Origin: an uncultured Oscillospiraceae bacterium
GTDB taxonomy: Bacteria > Bacillota > Clostridia > Oscillospirales > Oscillospiraceae
Reading direction: 5' to 3'
DNA length: 57,086 nt
NCBI GenBank assembly: GCA_910583885.1
Contig: CAJUAC010000013.1
Coordinates: 1-57,086, forward strand
Shown in pieces: positions 16,781 through 24,128 of this stretch. Within the stretch, counting starts at the first letter, position 1, and every line of letters begins with the position of its first letter. The notes beneath the pieces are model-generated. The model did no database searches. It was not told the origin of the DNA and saw only the letters and a program-made list of their open reading frames with translations. Position numbers and translations under genes: made by a program.

Positions 16781-17044
16781 ATGATGCAGATCAATGTCAC
16801 CGGGGGGACCATCGGCCAGCAGGAGCTGGACGCTTACGTCGCCCGTGCCAACAATAAATACCCGATTGGTACCGTCCAAGCGCTGGATATCCACGTGGAC
16901 GGCGAGTTTGTCGACCTCCAGTACCATCTGGCCCCCCGGCCCTTCAGCCGGATCCGCCGGATCACCGGCTACCTGGTGGGTGACATGAGCCACTGGAACA
17001 ACGCGAAGGCCGCAGAGGAGCGGGACCGGGTCAAGCACATCTGA
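16781..17044 (+). CDS. Small stand-alone NrdD-like glycyl-radical-loop protein
   Basis: The 87-residue protein ends with RRITGYLVGDMSHWNNAKAA and a final DRVKH, which lines up with the C-terminus of anaerobic ribonucleotide reductase NrdD (RRVCGYL... then RRVKH). Gly63 occupies the radical glycine position. The catalytic barrel and the zinc-binding cysteines of NrdD are absent, so it is not a reductase by itself. Small proteins of this type occur in other Clostridia. A spare-part role like that of YfiD/GrcA, or a partner of another glycyl-radical enzyme, is possible but unproved. AGGAGG lies 9 nt upstream. It is divergent from the Crp/Fnr gene. Confidence 0.75.
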   Translation: MMQINVTGGTIGQQELDAYVARANNKYPIGTVQALDIHVDGEFVDLQYHLAPRPFSRIRRITGYLVGDMSHWNNAKAAEERDRVKHI

Positions 17045-17231
17045 GGCTTTGCAGCCCGGGAGAAATTTCATACTTTTGTAACAACCTGCGCTGGTTTTTT
17101 TAACACCTTCCCTGTATCCTAATCCTTGCAAGAGACAATAACTTCTTTTCATCCAATCTTCCAAAACATACGAACAGCGGCGTGGGCATGTCCCCCGCCG
17201 CTGTTCGTATGCGGCCATCCGGGCCGGGATA
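17045..17231. other. Intergenic region with long hairpin
   Basis: No gene is seen. A perfect 16-bp stem (17167-17182 with 17196-17211) encloses a 13-nt loop that can pair further. Neither side has a strong U tract. It probably ends the small upstream gene's transcript. Confidence 0.5.
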
Positions 17232-17261
17232 TTCACAAAGGGTTTCAAGATTGTTTATAAT
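17232..17261 (+). promoter_or_regulatory. Promoter upstream of htrA
   Basis: TTCACA (17232-17237), an 18-nt spacer and TATAAT (17256-17261) make a good vegetative promoter about 100 bp before the htrA start codon. Confidence 0.55.
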
Positions 17262-17269
17262 CTGTGTGA

Positions 17270-17308
17270 AATTTCTTCATACTCTGGTCATAATTGCCCT
17301 GTATTCTA
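17270..17308 (+). promoter_or_regulatory. 39-bp stress-gene motif, htrA copy
   Basis: This segment matches 31 of 39 bases with 43863-43901 upstream of htpG. It contains two TCATA direct repeats 11 bp apart (17277-17281, 17288-17292), the usual layout of OmpR-family response-regulator sites, and ends in TATTCT, a possible -10 box lacking a -35 partner. A CssR-like regulator is a reasonable guess. Confidence 0.55.
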
Positions 17309-17366
17309 ACACCATCAACGGCGAACCTAGCATACGAAAGCCATTTTAAACAGGGAGGATCATCCT

Positions 17367-18725
17367 ATGTATCACGATAATGATAGAAACAGCTATGAAT
17401 ACCACTACAGCTACCGCCCCGAGAGCGGCGGCTTCCAGCCCCAGATCCCCATGGAGCCCCAGGTGAACCGGGGCAGAGGGAAAAAGGTCGTAGCCGGTGT
17501 GCTGTGCGCGGCGCTCCTGATGGGCGGCTCCTTTGGCGCAGGCTGGTTTTTGAAGGGCTGGGGTGGCCCCCGGCAGGAGACCCAGGTGATGCAGAGTGAG
17601 CGTCAGACCGCTAAAGTGGAGACGGTCAGCGTTACCGGCAGCAAGAAGCTGACCTTCCCGGAGGTCTACGCCGCCAACGTCAACAGCTGTGTCAGCATCA
17701 ACGTCTCCTCCACAGGCTATAACATCTTCTACCAGCCGGTGAAGACCGCCAGCTCCGGCAGCGGCTTCGTCATCACCGCCGACGGCTACATTGTCACCAA
17801 CTACCACGTTGTGAACGGCGGTACCGATGTGGAGGTGACGCTCAACAACGGCACCACCTACACAGCCCAGGTGGTAGGCGGCGACGCGGACTACGACATC
17901 GCCGTGCTCAAGGTGGATCCGGGCGATACCCCCCTCCAGCCCGTGGTGCTGGGCTCCTCCTCCGGCCTCCAGGTGGGCGAGGATATCCTGACCATCGGCA
18001 ACCCCCTGGGGGAGCTGACCTTCTCCATGAGCGAGGGGATTGTCTCCTGTATGGACCGGGAGATCAACCTGGACGGCACCCCCTTCAACATGATCCAGAT
18101 CACCTCCGCCATCAACCCCGGCAACTCCGGCGGCCCCCTCTTTAACAGCTACGGCGAGGTGGTGGGGATTGTCACCGCCAAAACCTCCTCCTCCAACAAC
18201 GGCACCAGTGCCGAGGGCCTGGGCTTCGCCATCCCGATTGACGACGTGCTCAATATGATTAAGGATATCATGGAGAACGGCCAGGTCACTACCCACGCCT
18301 ACATGGGCGTCACACCCGATAACGCCTCCCAGTATCCCCAGGCCGGCGTGCGCAGCGGCGCATATCTGGTTGATGTGGTGGAGAACGGCCCCGCCGCCCA
18401 GGCAGGGCTCCAGGCTGGGGACGTGATCACCATGCTGGGCACCTCCACTATCACCTCCAGCAGCGACCTGCGCTCCGCTGTGGGCAGCAAGAGCTACCTG
18501 GCCGGGGACACCGCCACTGTTACCTACGTCCGGGGCGGCCAGGTCTACACCACGGAGCTGACCTTCGGCAGCACCCTGGATAAGCCGGCAGAGCCGGAGC
18601 CCCAGTCCACTGCCCCCCAGCAGGACAACAGCCGCTACGACGGCTATGACGATGGCTATGACGATTATTACGGCGATCTCGAGGACTTCTTCAACCAGTT
18701 CTTTGGCCGCGGCTACGCCGCATAA
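17367..18725 (+). CDS. HtrA/DegP-type serine protease with PDZ domain
   Basis: The 452-residue protein has a cytoplasmic N-terminus, one membrane anchor (about residues 40-62) and a trypsin-like domain with His147 (TNYHVVN), Asp177 (DYDIAVLK) and Ser254 (NPGNSGGPLF). A PDZ domain follows (about 300-400), then a tail rich in Asp, Tyr and Gly. It should degrade misfolded proteins on the outer face of the membrane. Start ATG is preceded by GGGAGG. The upstream region carries a strong promoter and a motif shared with htpG, implying envelope or heat stress control. Confidence 0.95.
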   Translation: MYHDNDRNSYEYHYSYRPESGGFQPQIPMEPQVNRGRGKKVVAGVLCAALLMGGSFGAGWFLKGWGGPRQETQVMQSERQTAKVETVSVTGSKKLTFPEVYAANVNSCVSINVSSTGYNIFYQPVKTASSGSGFVITADGYIVTNYHVVNGGTDVEVTLNNGTTYTAQVVGGDADYDIAVLKVDPGDTPLQPVVLGSSSGLQVGEDILTIGNPLGELTFSMSEGIVSCMDREINLDGTPFNMIQITSAINPGNSGGPLFNSYGEVVGIVTAKTSSSNNGTSAEGLGFAIPIDDVLNMIKDIMENGQVTTHAYMGVTPDNASQYPQAGVRSGAYLVDVVENGPAAQAGLQAGDVITMLGTSTITSSSDLRSAVGSKSYLAGDTATVTYVRGGQVYTTELTFGSTLDKPAEPEPQSTAPQQDNSRYDGYDDGYDDYYGDLEDFFNQFFGRGYAA

Positions 18726-18831
18726 CATTTCCGATACCCTTCCTCTCCCTTTCTCATAAACGGTGTCACCCCGGGCCGCCCAGCGGTCCGGGGTAATGCC
18801 ATGCTTTTATCGGACGAAAGGAGGCCATTCT

Positions 18832-19581
18832 GTGCAGTCCGGTCCCTATATCAGCGCCGTGGCGCTGACGCAGCCCATTGAGCATGACCGCTACCTGCTG
18901 GATATCCCCGCAGTCCGTCACCTGCTGGAGCGGGGCCCCCTGGCCCTGTCCAGGCCGGTGACATTCCTTGTGGGGGAAAACGGTGCAGGCAAGTCCACCC
19001 TGCTGGAGGCCATTGCAGCGGCCTACGGCTTCAACCCGGAGGGCGGGACGAAAAACTTCCGTTTTTCCACTGCGCACGCCCACTCGGAGCTGTGGAAATG
19101 CCTGACCCTCACCAAACGGGGCTGGGCCAGCGACGGCTTCTTCCTGCGGGCGGAGAGCTTTTTCAACACAGCCACCTACCTCGATCAGATGGACGAGGTG
19201 CCCGCCTTCTCCCCTTCGCTCATTGACAGCTACGGCGGCGTATCCCTCCATCATCAGTCCCACGGGGAGAGCTTCCTCGCCCTGGTCCAGAACCGCTTTG
19301 GCGGCCACGGCGTGTACCTGCTGGACGAGCCGGAGGCCGCCCTGTCCCCTATGCGGCAGATGACGCTGCTGGCTGAGATGGACGCGCTGGTGAAGGACCG
19401 CTCCCAGTTCATCATCTCCACCCACTCCCCCATCCTGATGGCCTTCCCCGGCGCGGAGATCCTACAGCTCGGCAGTCAGGGCATCACTTCCATCCCTTAC
19501 CAGGAGACGGAGCACTATCAAATAACCCGCCGTTTCCTGGAAAACCCGGAGCGGATGCTGCGGTATCTGCTGGGGACGTGA
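18832..19581 (+). CDS. AAA/ABC-type ATPase of unknown role
   Basis: A 249-residue soluble ATPase with Walker A GENGAGKST, a signature-like SHGESFLALV, Walker B VYLLDEPEAALSP and a switch histidine in IISTHSPILM. It belongs to the small 'AAA family ATPase' group that resembles SMC/RecF and ABC heads without membrane domains. GTG 18832 is chosen because AAAGGAGG lies 7 nt upstream; an earlier in-frame GTG has no site. No partner gene is evident nearby. The role is unknown; such proteins are sometimes annotated as ABC transporter ATPases without evidence. Confidence 0.85.
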   Translation: MQSGPYISAVALTQPIEHDRYLLDIPAVRHLLERGPLALSRPVTFLVGENGAGKSTLLEAIAAAYGFNPEGGTKNFRFSTAHAHSELWKCLTLTKRGWASDGFFLRAESFFNTATYLDQMDEVPAFSPSLIDSYGGVSLHHQSHGESFLALVQNRFGGHGVYLLDEPEAALSPMRQMTLLAEMDALVKDRSQFIISTHSPILMAFPGAEILQLGSQGITSIPYQETEHYQITRRFLENPERMLRYLLGT

Positions 19582-19611
19582 GGGGGGCGGGCCCTCTCAC
19601 ACCGCCGGAAA

Positions 19612-20031
19612 TCAGCAATTCCTGCGAATTTGGATGAGGCGCAGGAGGTCGCTGTACACCCCCTCCTTATCCTCCAAATCGACCATCAGCCACCGCTGCC
19701 CATTCCCCTCCTTGGTCTGATCGTAGATCCCCTGTACTTCCGGCGTACACTCCGGCAATATATTTTCAACAACCCCTTTTTCTTTCCTCCCCACAACAAC
19801 CATCACGGTAAAATAGCACTCACGGGGATATATCGTACATAATGTTTTTCCCGCTTTCTTGAACTTAACGTTCCAGCCCCGCTCCCAGCTGCATGAACTA
19901 AATTCTATCTGCTCCTGACACTGATATGTATCTTTCATTTCTAAGCAGAATTGCATAAAAACAGGATTTTTCACATATTGCGCGATTTCCTCTAACGTTG
20001 GATGCCTACTCTTATCGCTCAAATCAATCAT
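19612..20031 (-). CDS. DUF3788-like protein
   Basis: The 139-residue cytoplasmic protein has a WNVKFKKAGKTLCTIYP segment and a following hydrophobic beta stretch (YFTVMVVVG), as in DUF3788-type proteins. ATG 20031 with GGAGGA 9 nt upstream is chosen over upstream ATGs that would run through the secG terminator. Function is unknown. It is convergent with the ATPase gene. Confidence 0.7.
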   Translation of the reverse strand: MIDLSDKSRHPTLEEIAQYVKNPVFMQFCLEMKDTYQCQEQIEFSSCSWERGWNVKFKKAGKTLCTIYPRECYFTVMVVVGRKEKGVVENILPECTPEVQGIYDQTKEGNGQRWLMVDLEDKEGVYSDLLRLIQIRRNC

Positions 20032-20079
20032 ATCCAGAAATCCTCCATTCTTATCGCTTGTCCATTGGGTAATTGGAAG

Positions 20080-20118
20080 CGAAGAGGGCCGCCCGCAGAA
20101 CGCAGGCGGCCCTCTTCG
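20080..20118 (-). terminator. Terminator hairpin of secG
   Basis: A 14-bp perfect stem (20080-20093 with 20105-20118) with an 11-nt loop lies 30 bp after the secG stop. Confidence 0.65.
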
Positions 20119-20147
20119 TACGCCTGCCCCGGGGCAGGCGTGATGGC

Positions 20148-20378
20148 TCAGTGCAGGATGTTCAGAACCAGGGTCAGGATGATGAACAGCGCACCGATCC
20201 ACTTGGTGGCCTTGGCCAGCTTGGCGTCAAAGGTCTTCGCCTTGCCCTTGGCCATGAAGGTGTCAGCCATGCCGCCAATCGCGCCGGACAGGCCGGCACT
20301 CTTGCCGGACTGGAACAACACGGCGAGAATGACCGCCAGGCCGCACAGGAGCTGAAGGATGGTGATGAACAGTGCCAT
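20148..20378 (-). CDS. secG: Preprotein translocase subunit SecG
   Basis: The 76-residue protein has two membrane segments (about residues 2-24 and 56-75) separated by the polar Gly-rich SGKSAGLSGAIGG loop typical of SecG, which assists SecYE in protein export. ATG 20378 is chosen because GGGAGGT lies 10 nt upstream; a further upstream ATG would include that site within the gene. Monocistronic, ending at the hairpin 20080-20118. Confidence 0.93.
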   Translation of the reverse strand: MALFITILQLLCGLAVILAVLFQSGKSAGLSGAIGGMADTFMAKGKAKTFDAKLAKATKWIGALFIILTLVLNILH

Positions 20379-20402
20379 AGTAAATGATACCTCCCAAGTC
20401 AT

Positions 20403-20666
20403 AATGGAAGCGCATGGATGCGCGTAACTCCATTCACAGGAATTACACTATACCACATCCCGCGCCCTATTTCAAGAGAAAAGCGGGATTTTTGCGCAAA
20501 TTTTTCAGATGGGCAGATGAATGCCCCGCGGTCCTGCTATGATTCACTGAGGCAGCACAAGGGAGTTAGGTTATCCCGATATAGTGGAGCATCAGTAAAA
20601 GCTCCCGGTTATCTTGATCGCTTAATCCAGCCTCCGTCGGAACAAAGAAATCATCACTGATAAATT
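20403..20666. other. AT-richer gap without an intact gene
   Basis: No intact gene is seen. On the minus strand, after the acyltransferase fragment, another frame stays open from about 20672 for some 35 codons (KFISDDFFVPTEAGLSD...), which may be the tail of a decayed gene. Confidence 0.4.
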
Positions 20667-20921
20667 TCACGTTATAAAGGACAACACCTTTTTCTTTATA
20701 TATTCACGTGCTTCGCGGCTGTCGAATTCTGTATCCTTATGGATATAAAAGCTGAGGAAGCCAGAGAGCATAAAAAAGCCGGCCATATATACGGAGGCAG
20801 CATAAAAGACTGGATTGAAGACGCCGAAATCAACCCCCGCAACATACTTCGCGTGAAACAATAAAACCGATGCAGTCAGCAGTATCCTGAAATAATCCAA
20901 AGCGTACAGTTTCGCTTTCAC
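20667..20921 (-). pseudogene. Truncated acyltransferase-3 family (OafA/YrhL-like) N-terminus
   Basis: The 84 residues begin like membrane acyltransferases: LDYFRILLTASVLLFHAKYV, then a second membrane segment with MAGFFMLSGFLSFYIHK. Intact members have about ten membrane segments and some 350 residues, and the rest is missing. AT-rich codon use differs from the GC-rich neighbours, pointing to acquired and decayed DNA. GGGGGAAG precedes the ATG. Translation of the stub is possible but function is unlikely. Confidence 0.7.
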
Positions 20922-20975
20922 AGCGCTTCCCCCCTCTTTCTATTCGCACCTATGGTGCAAGGCTTGGGGCCAGCA

Positions 20976-22253
20976 TCATTTTCCTTTCCCTGCCCGGGCG
21001 CGCCGCTTCATCCGGTAAAGCTCCTCTGTGGCAAAGCTGAGCTTCGTGACGACATTCTGCTTGGATGGGTAGCAGTAGAGGCTGTCGTTGTCCGTGGAGA
21101 TATCCACACAGTCATCCGGCCGGACATAGCAGTAGTCGTACTCAATATGGAGGCCGTACATCCCCAAGGGCGGGCGGTGGATGCGGTAGGGGGCGCCCCG
21201 GTGCTCGCCCTCCACAATGAACCCCTCCTCCATGTCGTGGATCAGCCGCGCCTTCCCCAGCTTCTGGAAGCGCCAGGCGTTGGGGAGGGAGAATACCTCC
21301 ACCTCGTCCTCAAAGTGGTATGTACCGGCCTCCAGCTGGGCACGGACCTGGCTCCGCTCCCACTCGAACCAGTCCGGGATGTGGGAAAATTCCGTCTCCC
21401 CCTCCAGCGCGTGCATCCGGCCCAGGGTGTCCATCTCCCAGGACTTGCCGCACGCCCCGCAGGTGAGGACCGCCCCACGGCTGCCCATCCGGCTCTCCGC
21501 CAGGCAGTGGGGGCACTGGTAGAGGATCTTGTGCAGCCCCTCCGCCCGGAATGGCTCGGTGATGTGGATCTGCTGCTCCAGCTGCCAGCGGTACTCGTCG
21601 TAGTCCATGGCCTGGCGGATGGCCTCCCCAATCTCCCCGGCGCTCTTCTCCTCCACGTCCTGGGCGGTGAGCACCTGGGTCATCGTGGTGTACAGCGGCA
21701 CCTTCCGGGGCCTGCGGTAGTTCCAGAAGGGGGTGTGCAGATAATTGCCGTGGTGGAGCAGCACGACCACAGGTACCCCCTGCTTCTTCACCAGCTTGGC
21801 CAGGGAGTCGGGCAGGATCGCGGTGGTCCCGGCGGGAGAGTAGCGGGCCTCGGGGTACATGCACAGGATGTCGCCGTAATCCCGCAGGACTTTTTTGACG
21901 GACCGGAGCAGGGCCATATCGGTGGTGAACTTGCGCTTGCACAGGCAGCCCAGCCATTCCATCAGGAAGGGGCGGCGATAGTAGCCGTCAATCGTTGCAA
22001 TGTTATTGACCGGGTGGGGCCAGGTGGCAATGGAGCAGAGCTTGAAGTCCACAAAGTACATATGGTTGGACAACAGCAGGTACGGGGGCTTCAGGCCCTT
22101 CATATTGATCTTTTCAATCCGGTAGTCCTGCCCTATCATGCTGATGCCGCACACTGCCCGCAGGATGGCGGTGAACAGGCGGCGCTGCTTCAGCGGCGGC
22201 TTTGCGGTGTCATAACGCTTGAGAGAACCATAATTGACATCAATTGTCTCCAT
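20976..22253 (-). CDS. PlsC-like acyltransferase with C-terminal zinc ribbon
   Basis: The 425-residue protein carries the lysophospholipid acyltransferase motifs LLLSNHMYFVDF (NHxxxxD type) and CMYPEARYSPAGT in its first 160 residues. A four-cysteine zinc-ribbon pair CPHC and CGAC follows in the middle, then a C-terminal beta-rich part of about 150 residues. It probably transfers an acyl chain to a lipid precursor at the membrane, but the extra domains are not part of standard PlsC. ATG 22253 has GGGAGGT upstream; the long in-frame extension before it runs through repeats and is rejected. The C-terminal half is unrecognised. Confidence 0.8.
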   Translation of the reverse strand: METIDVNYGSLKRYDTAKPPLKQRRLFTAILRAVCGISMIGQDYRIEKINMKGLKPPYLLLSNHMYFVDFKLCSIATWPHPVNNIATIDGYYRRPFLMEWLGCLCKRKFTTDMALLRSVKKVLRDYGDILCMYPEARYSPAGTTAILPDSLAKLVKKQGVPVVVLLHHGNYLHTPFWNYRRPRKVPLYTTMTQVLTAQDVEEKSAGEIGEAIRQAMDYDEYRWQLEQQIHITEPFRAEGLHKILYQCPHCLAESRMGSRGAVLTCGACGKSWEMDTLGRMHALEGETEFSHIPDWFEWERSQVRAQLEAGTYHFEDEVEVFSLPNAWRFQKLGKARLIHDMEEGFIVEGEHRGAPYRIHRPPLGMYGLHIEYDYCYVRPDDCVDISTDNDSLYCYPSKQNVVTKLSFATEELYRMKRRARAGKGK

Positions 22254-22346
22254 AGGAAGCACCTCCCGTTTGCCCCGGCCGCAGCCTGGACAGTCTTTTT
22301 TTAGTGTATCACTTTTAGTGTACCACAGGGCCCGGCAGAAAGCAAA

Positions 22347-22392
22347 TCCGGATTTTGGCAGATCCCTGAACAGGGATCTGCCAAAATCCGGA
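22347..22392. repeat. Perfect 22-bp inverted repeat
   Basis: Arms 22347-22368 and 22371-22392 are perfectly complementary around AA. No U tract follows on either strand. It lies in the leader side of the PlsC-like gene. Confidence 0.85.
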
Positions 22393-22414
22393 CGGTTTAA
22401 CAGCGTACAGGCGG

Positions 22415-22561
22415 AGGGGCCGTTTGATAATTGCCAACCCATCCCAACAGCCCCTCCTTTTTCCACCACACGGCGTTCCATAGTATGCCTGCAAAAAGTT
22501 GCCTTGTCTGGTGAAAAAACGCCTCTCTGTTGGGCATATCGCCCATTATCAAACAGCCCCT
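22415..22561. repeat. Short element bounded by 17-bp imperfect inverted repeats
   Basis: The ends 22415-22431 and 22545-22561 are inverted copies with one mismatch, and the interior (CCCAACAG, poly-T and CACCA blocks) also pairs imperfectly, so the whole 147 bp can fold into one long hairpin. No target-site duplication is seen. It may be a MITE-like relic or a structured RNA. Confidence 0.5.
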
Positions 22562-22571
22562 GACCCGAATC

Positions 22572-22610
22572 AAGTTCTTTTTGATTCTTTTTCTTTCAAG
22601 AAAAAGAATG
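22572..22610 (+). repeat. Dispersed palindromic repeat, copy 2
   Basis: Exact reverse complement of 7125-7163 across 39 bp. It lies 11 bp beyond the stop of cbiP and could form a stem of TTCTTTTTCTT and AAGAAAAAGAA arms at the end of the cobalamin operon. Confidence 0.85.
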
Positions 22611-22621
22611 TTTGCCTCTTT

Positions 22622-24082
22622 TCAAGCCCTTTTATCCATCGCCCGGTAAACAAGCCCCATGTCCAGGTTTTCCCGCACCGACTGGGCCAGCAGGTCGTAC
22701 TGACGCTCCTTGTAGGCCGCAGCATCGAAGGCCCCCAGCTGCGCAGGATCCGCGCCCTTTTTCCGGCAGAGGGCCTCCAGGACTGCGTCCGCCACCCCAT
22801 TGGCATCAAACACGCCGTGGATATAGGTGCCGTAGACGTTCCCGCGCCCCGCCAGAGCTGGCAGCTTGCCGCCCCGGCCCATATGGATTTCGTAGCCCTC
22901 ATAGGCCATGCCGGACAGCACCGACAGCGGCCCATCCACCCGGCCGAAGGTCCCCCGGACCTGGGTCTGGACCTTCCCCGCACAGAATACGGTGTCCATC
23001 TCCAGCAGCCCCAGCCCCGCGACCGTCTTTCCCGCCGCCGCCTCCACCCCCTCCGGGTCGGAGAGGGTGCGGCCCAGCATCTGGTAGCCGCCGCAGACGC
23101 CCAACACCGGGATCCCTGACGCCGCCGCACGCTGGACAGCGGCCTCCAGGCCGCTCTCGCGCAGCCAGTACAGATCCGCAATGGTGCTCTTGGTCCCCGG
23201 CAGGAGGATCATATCCGGCTGCTTCAGCTCCTGGGGCCTGTCCACATACCGGACAGAGACGTTTTCATAGCGTTCAAAGGGGGCGAAATCTGTAAAATTC
23301 GAGATGCGGGGCAGGCGGATGACGGCGAGATCAACCAGCTTCTGCGCGCCGTTCCGGGCCAGCCGCTCTGAAAGGCTGTCCTCGTCGTCAATATCTACGT
23401 GGAGGTAGGGCATCACCCCTGCCACCGGCACGCCGCACAGCCGCCTCAGCTCCTCCAGGCCCGGCTCCAGGATGGCCCGGTCCCCCCGGAATTTGTTGAC
23501 GATGACCCCCTTGATCCGCGCCCGCTCCTCCGTCTCCAGCAGGGCGATGGTGCCGTAGAGCTGGGCGAATACGCCGCCCCGGTCGATATCCCCCACCAGC
23601 AGCACCGGCGCATCCACCAGCTTGGCAAGGCCCATGTTGACAATATCCTCCCGCTTCAGGTTGATCTCCGCCGGACTGCCCGCCCCTTCAATGACAATCA
23701 CGTCGTATTCCTCCGCCAGGCTCCGGTAGGCCTCCTGGACTGCCGGGAAGAAATCCCGCTTCCGGCGGTAATAGGACATGGCGTCCATGTTGCCCTGGAC
23801 CACGCCGTTGACGATCACCTGGCTGCCCATATCCGTGGTGGGCTTGAGGAGGATCGGGTTCATGCGCACATCGGGCTTCACCCCCGCCGCCTCCGCCTGC
23901 ACCACCTGGGCCCGGCCCATCTCGCCGCCCGCCTCGGTGATGAAGGAGTTGAGGGCCATATTCTGGCTCTTAAACGGGGCGACCCGGTACCCGTCCTGCC
24001 GCAGCACCCGGCACAGGCCCGCCGCCAGCAGGCTCTTGCCCGCGTTGGACATGGTGCCCTGGATCATAATATTTTTTGCCAT
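22622..24082 (-). CDS. cbiP: Cobyric acid synthase (amidates adenosylcobyrinic acid a,c-diamide)
   Basis: The 486-residue amidotransferase begins with the ATP-binding MIQGTMSNAGKSLLAAGLCR and has a C-terminal glutaminase with the nucleophile cysteine in PVLGVCGGYQMLG and the catalytic His in GTYIHGVF. It amidates four side chains of adenosylcobyrinic acid a,c-diamide to give cobyric acid. AAGGAGG precedes the ATG. It is the last gene of the cobalamin block, 46 bp after cobD. Also known as cobQ. Confidence 0.96.
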   Translation of the reverse strand: MAKNIMIQGTMSNAGKSLLAAGLCRVLRQDGYRVAPFKSQNMALNSFITEAGGEMGRAQVVQAEAAGVKPDVRMNPILLKPTTDMGSQVIVNGVVQGNMDAMSYYRRKRDFFPAVQEAYRSLAEEYDVIVIEGAGSPAEINLKREDIVNMGLAKLVDAPVLLVGDIDRGGVFAQLYGTIALLETEERARIKGVIVNKFRGDRAILEPGLEELRRLCGVPVAGVMPYLHVDIDDEDSLSERLARNGAQKLVDLAVIRLPRISNFTDFAPFERYENVSVRYVDRPQELKQPDMILLPGTKSTIADLYWLRESGLEAAVQRAAASGIPVLGVCGGYQMLGRTLSDPEGVEAAAGKTVAGLGLLEMDTVFCAGKVQTQVRGTFGRVDGPLSVLSGMAYEGYEIHMGRGGKLPALAGRGNVYGTYIHGVFDANGVADAVLEALCRKKGADPAQLGAFDAAAYKERQYDLLAQSVRENLDMGLVYRAMDKRA

Positions 24083-24128
24083 GTGGGCCTCCTTCTTCGG
24101 TATCCACCTTTTTTGTAAAAGAAACCAA

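Noticed and set aside
17062..17125. Additional copy of the htrA/htpG motif further upstream of htrA
   Set aside because: AATTTC, ATACTT and CCCTGTAT pieces are present but separated by different spacing, so it was not counted as a copy.
22415..22561. Insertion sequence or complete MITE
   Set aside because: No transposase and no target-site duplication; only imperfect inverted ends, so kept as a repeat of unknown nature.
24095..24125. Further copy of the dispersed palindrome between cobD and cbiP
   Set aside because: Only a loose T-rich/A-rich similarity (TTTCTTTTACAAAAAAGG on the minus strand); too weak to call.
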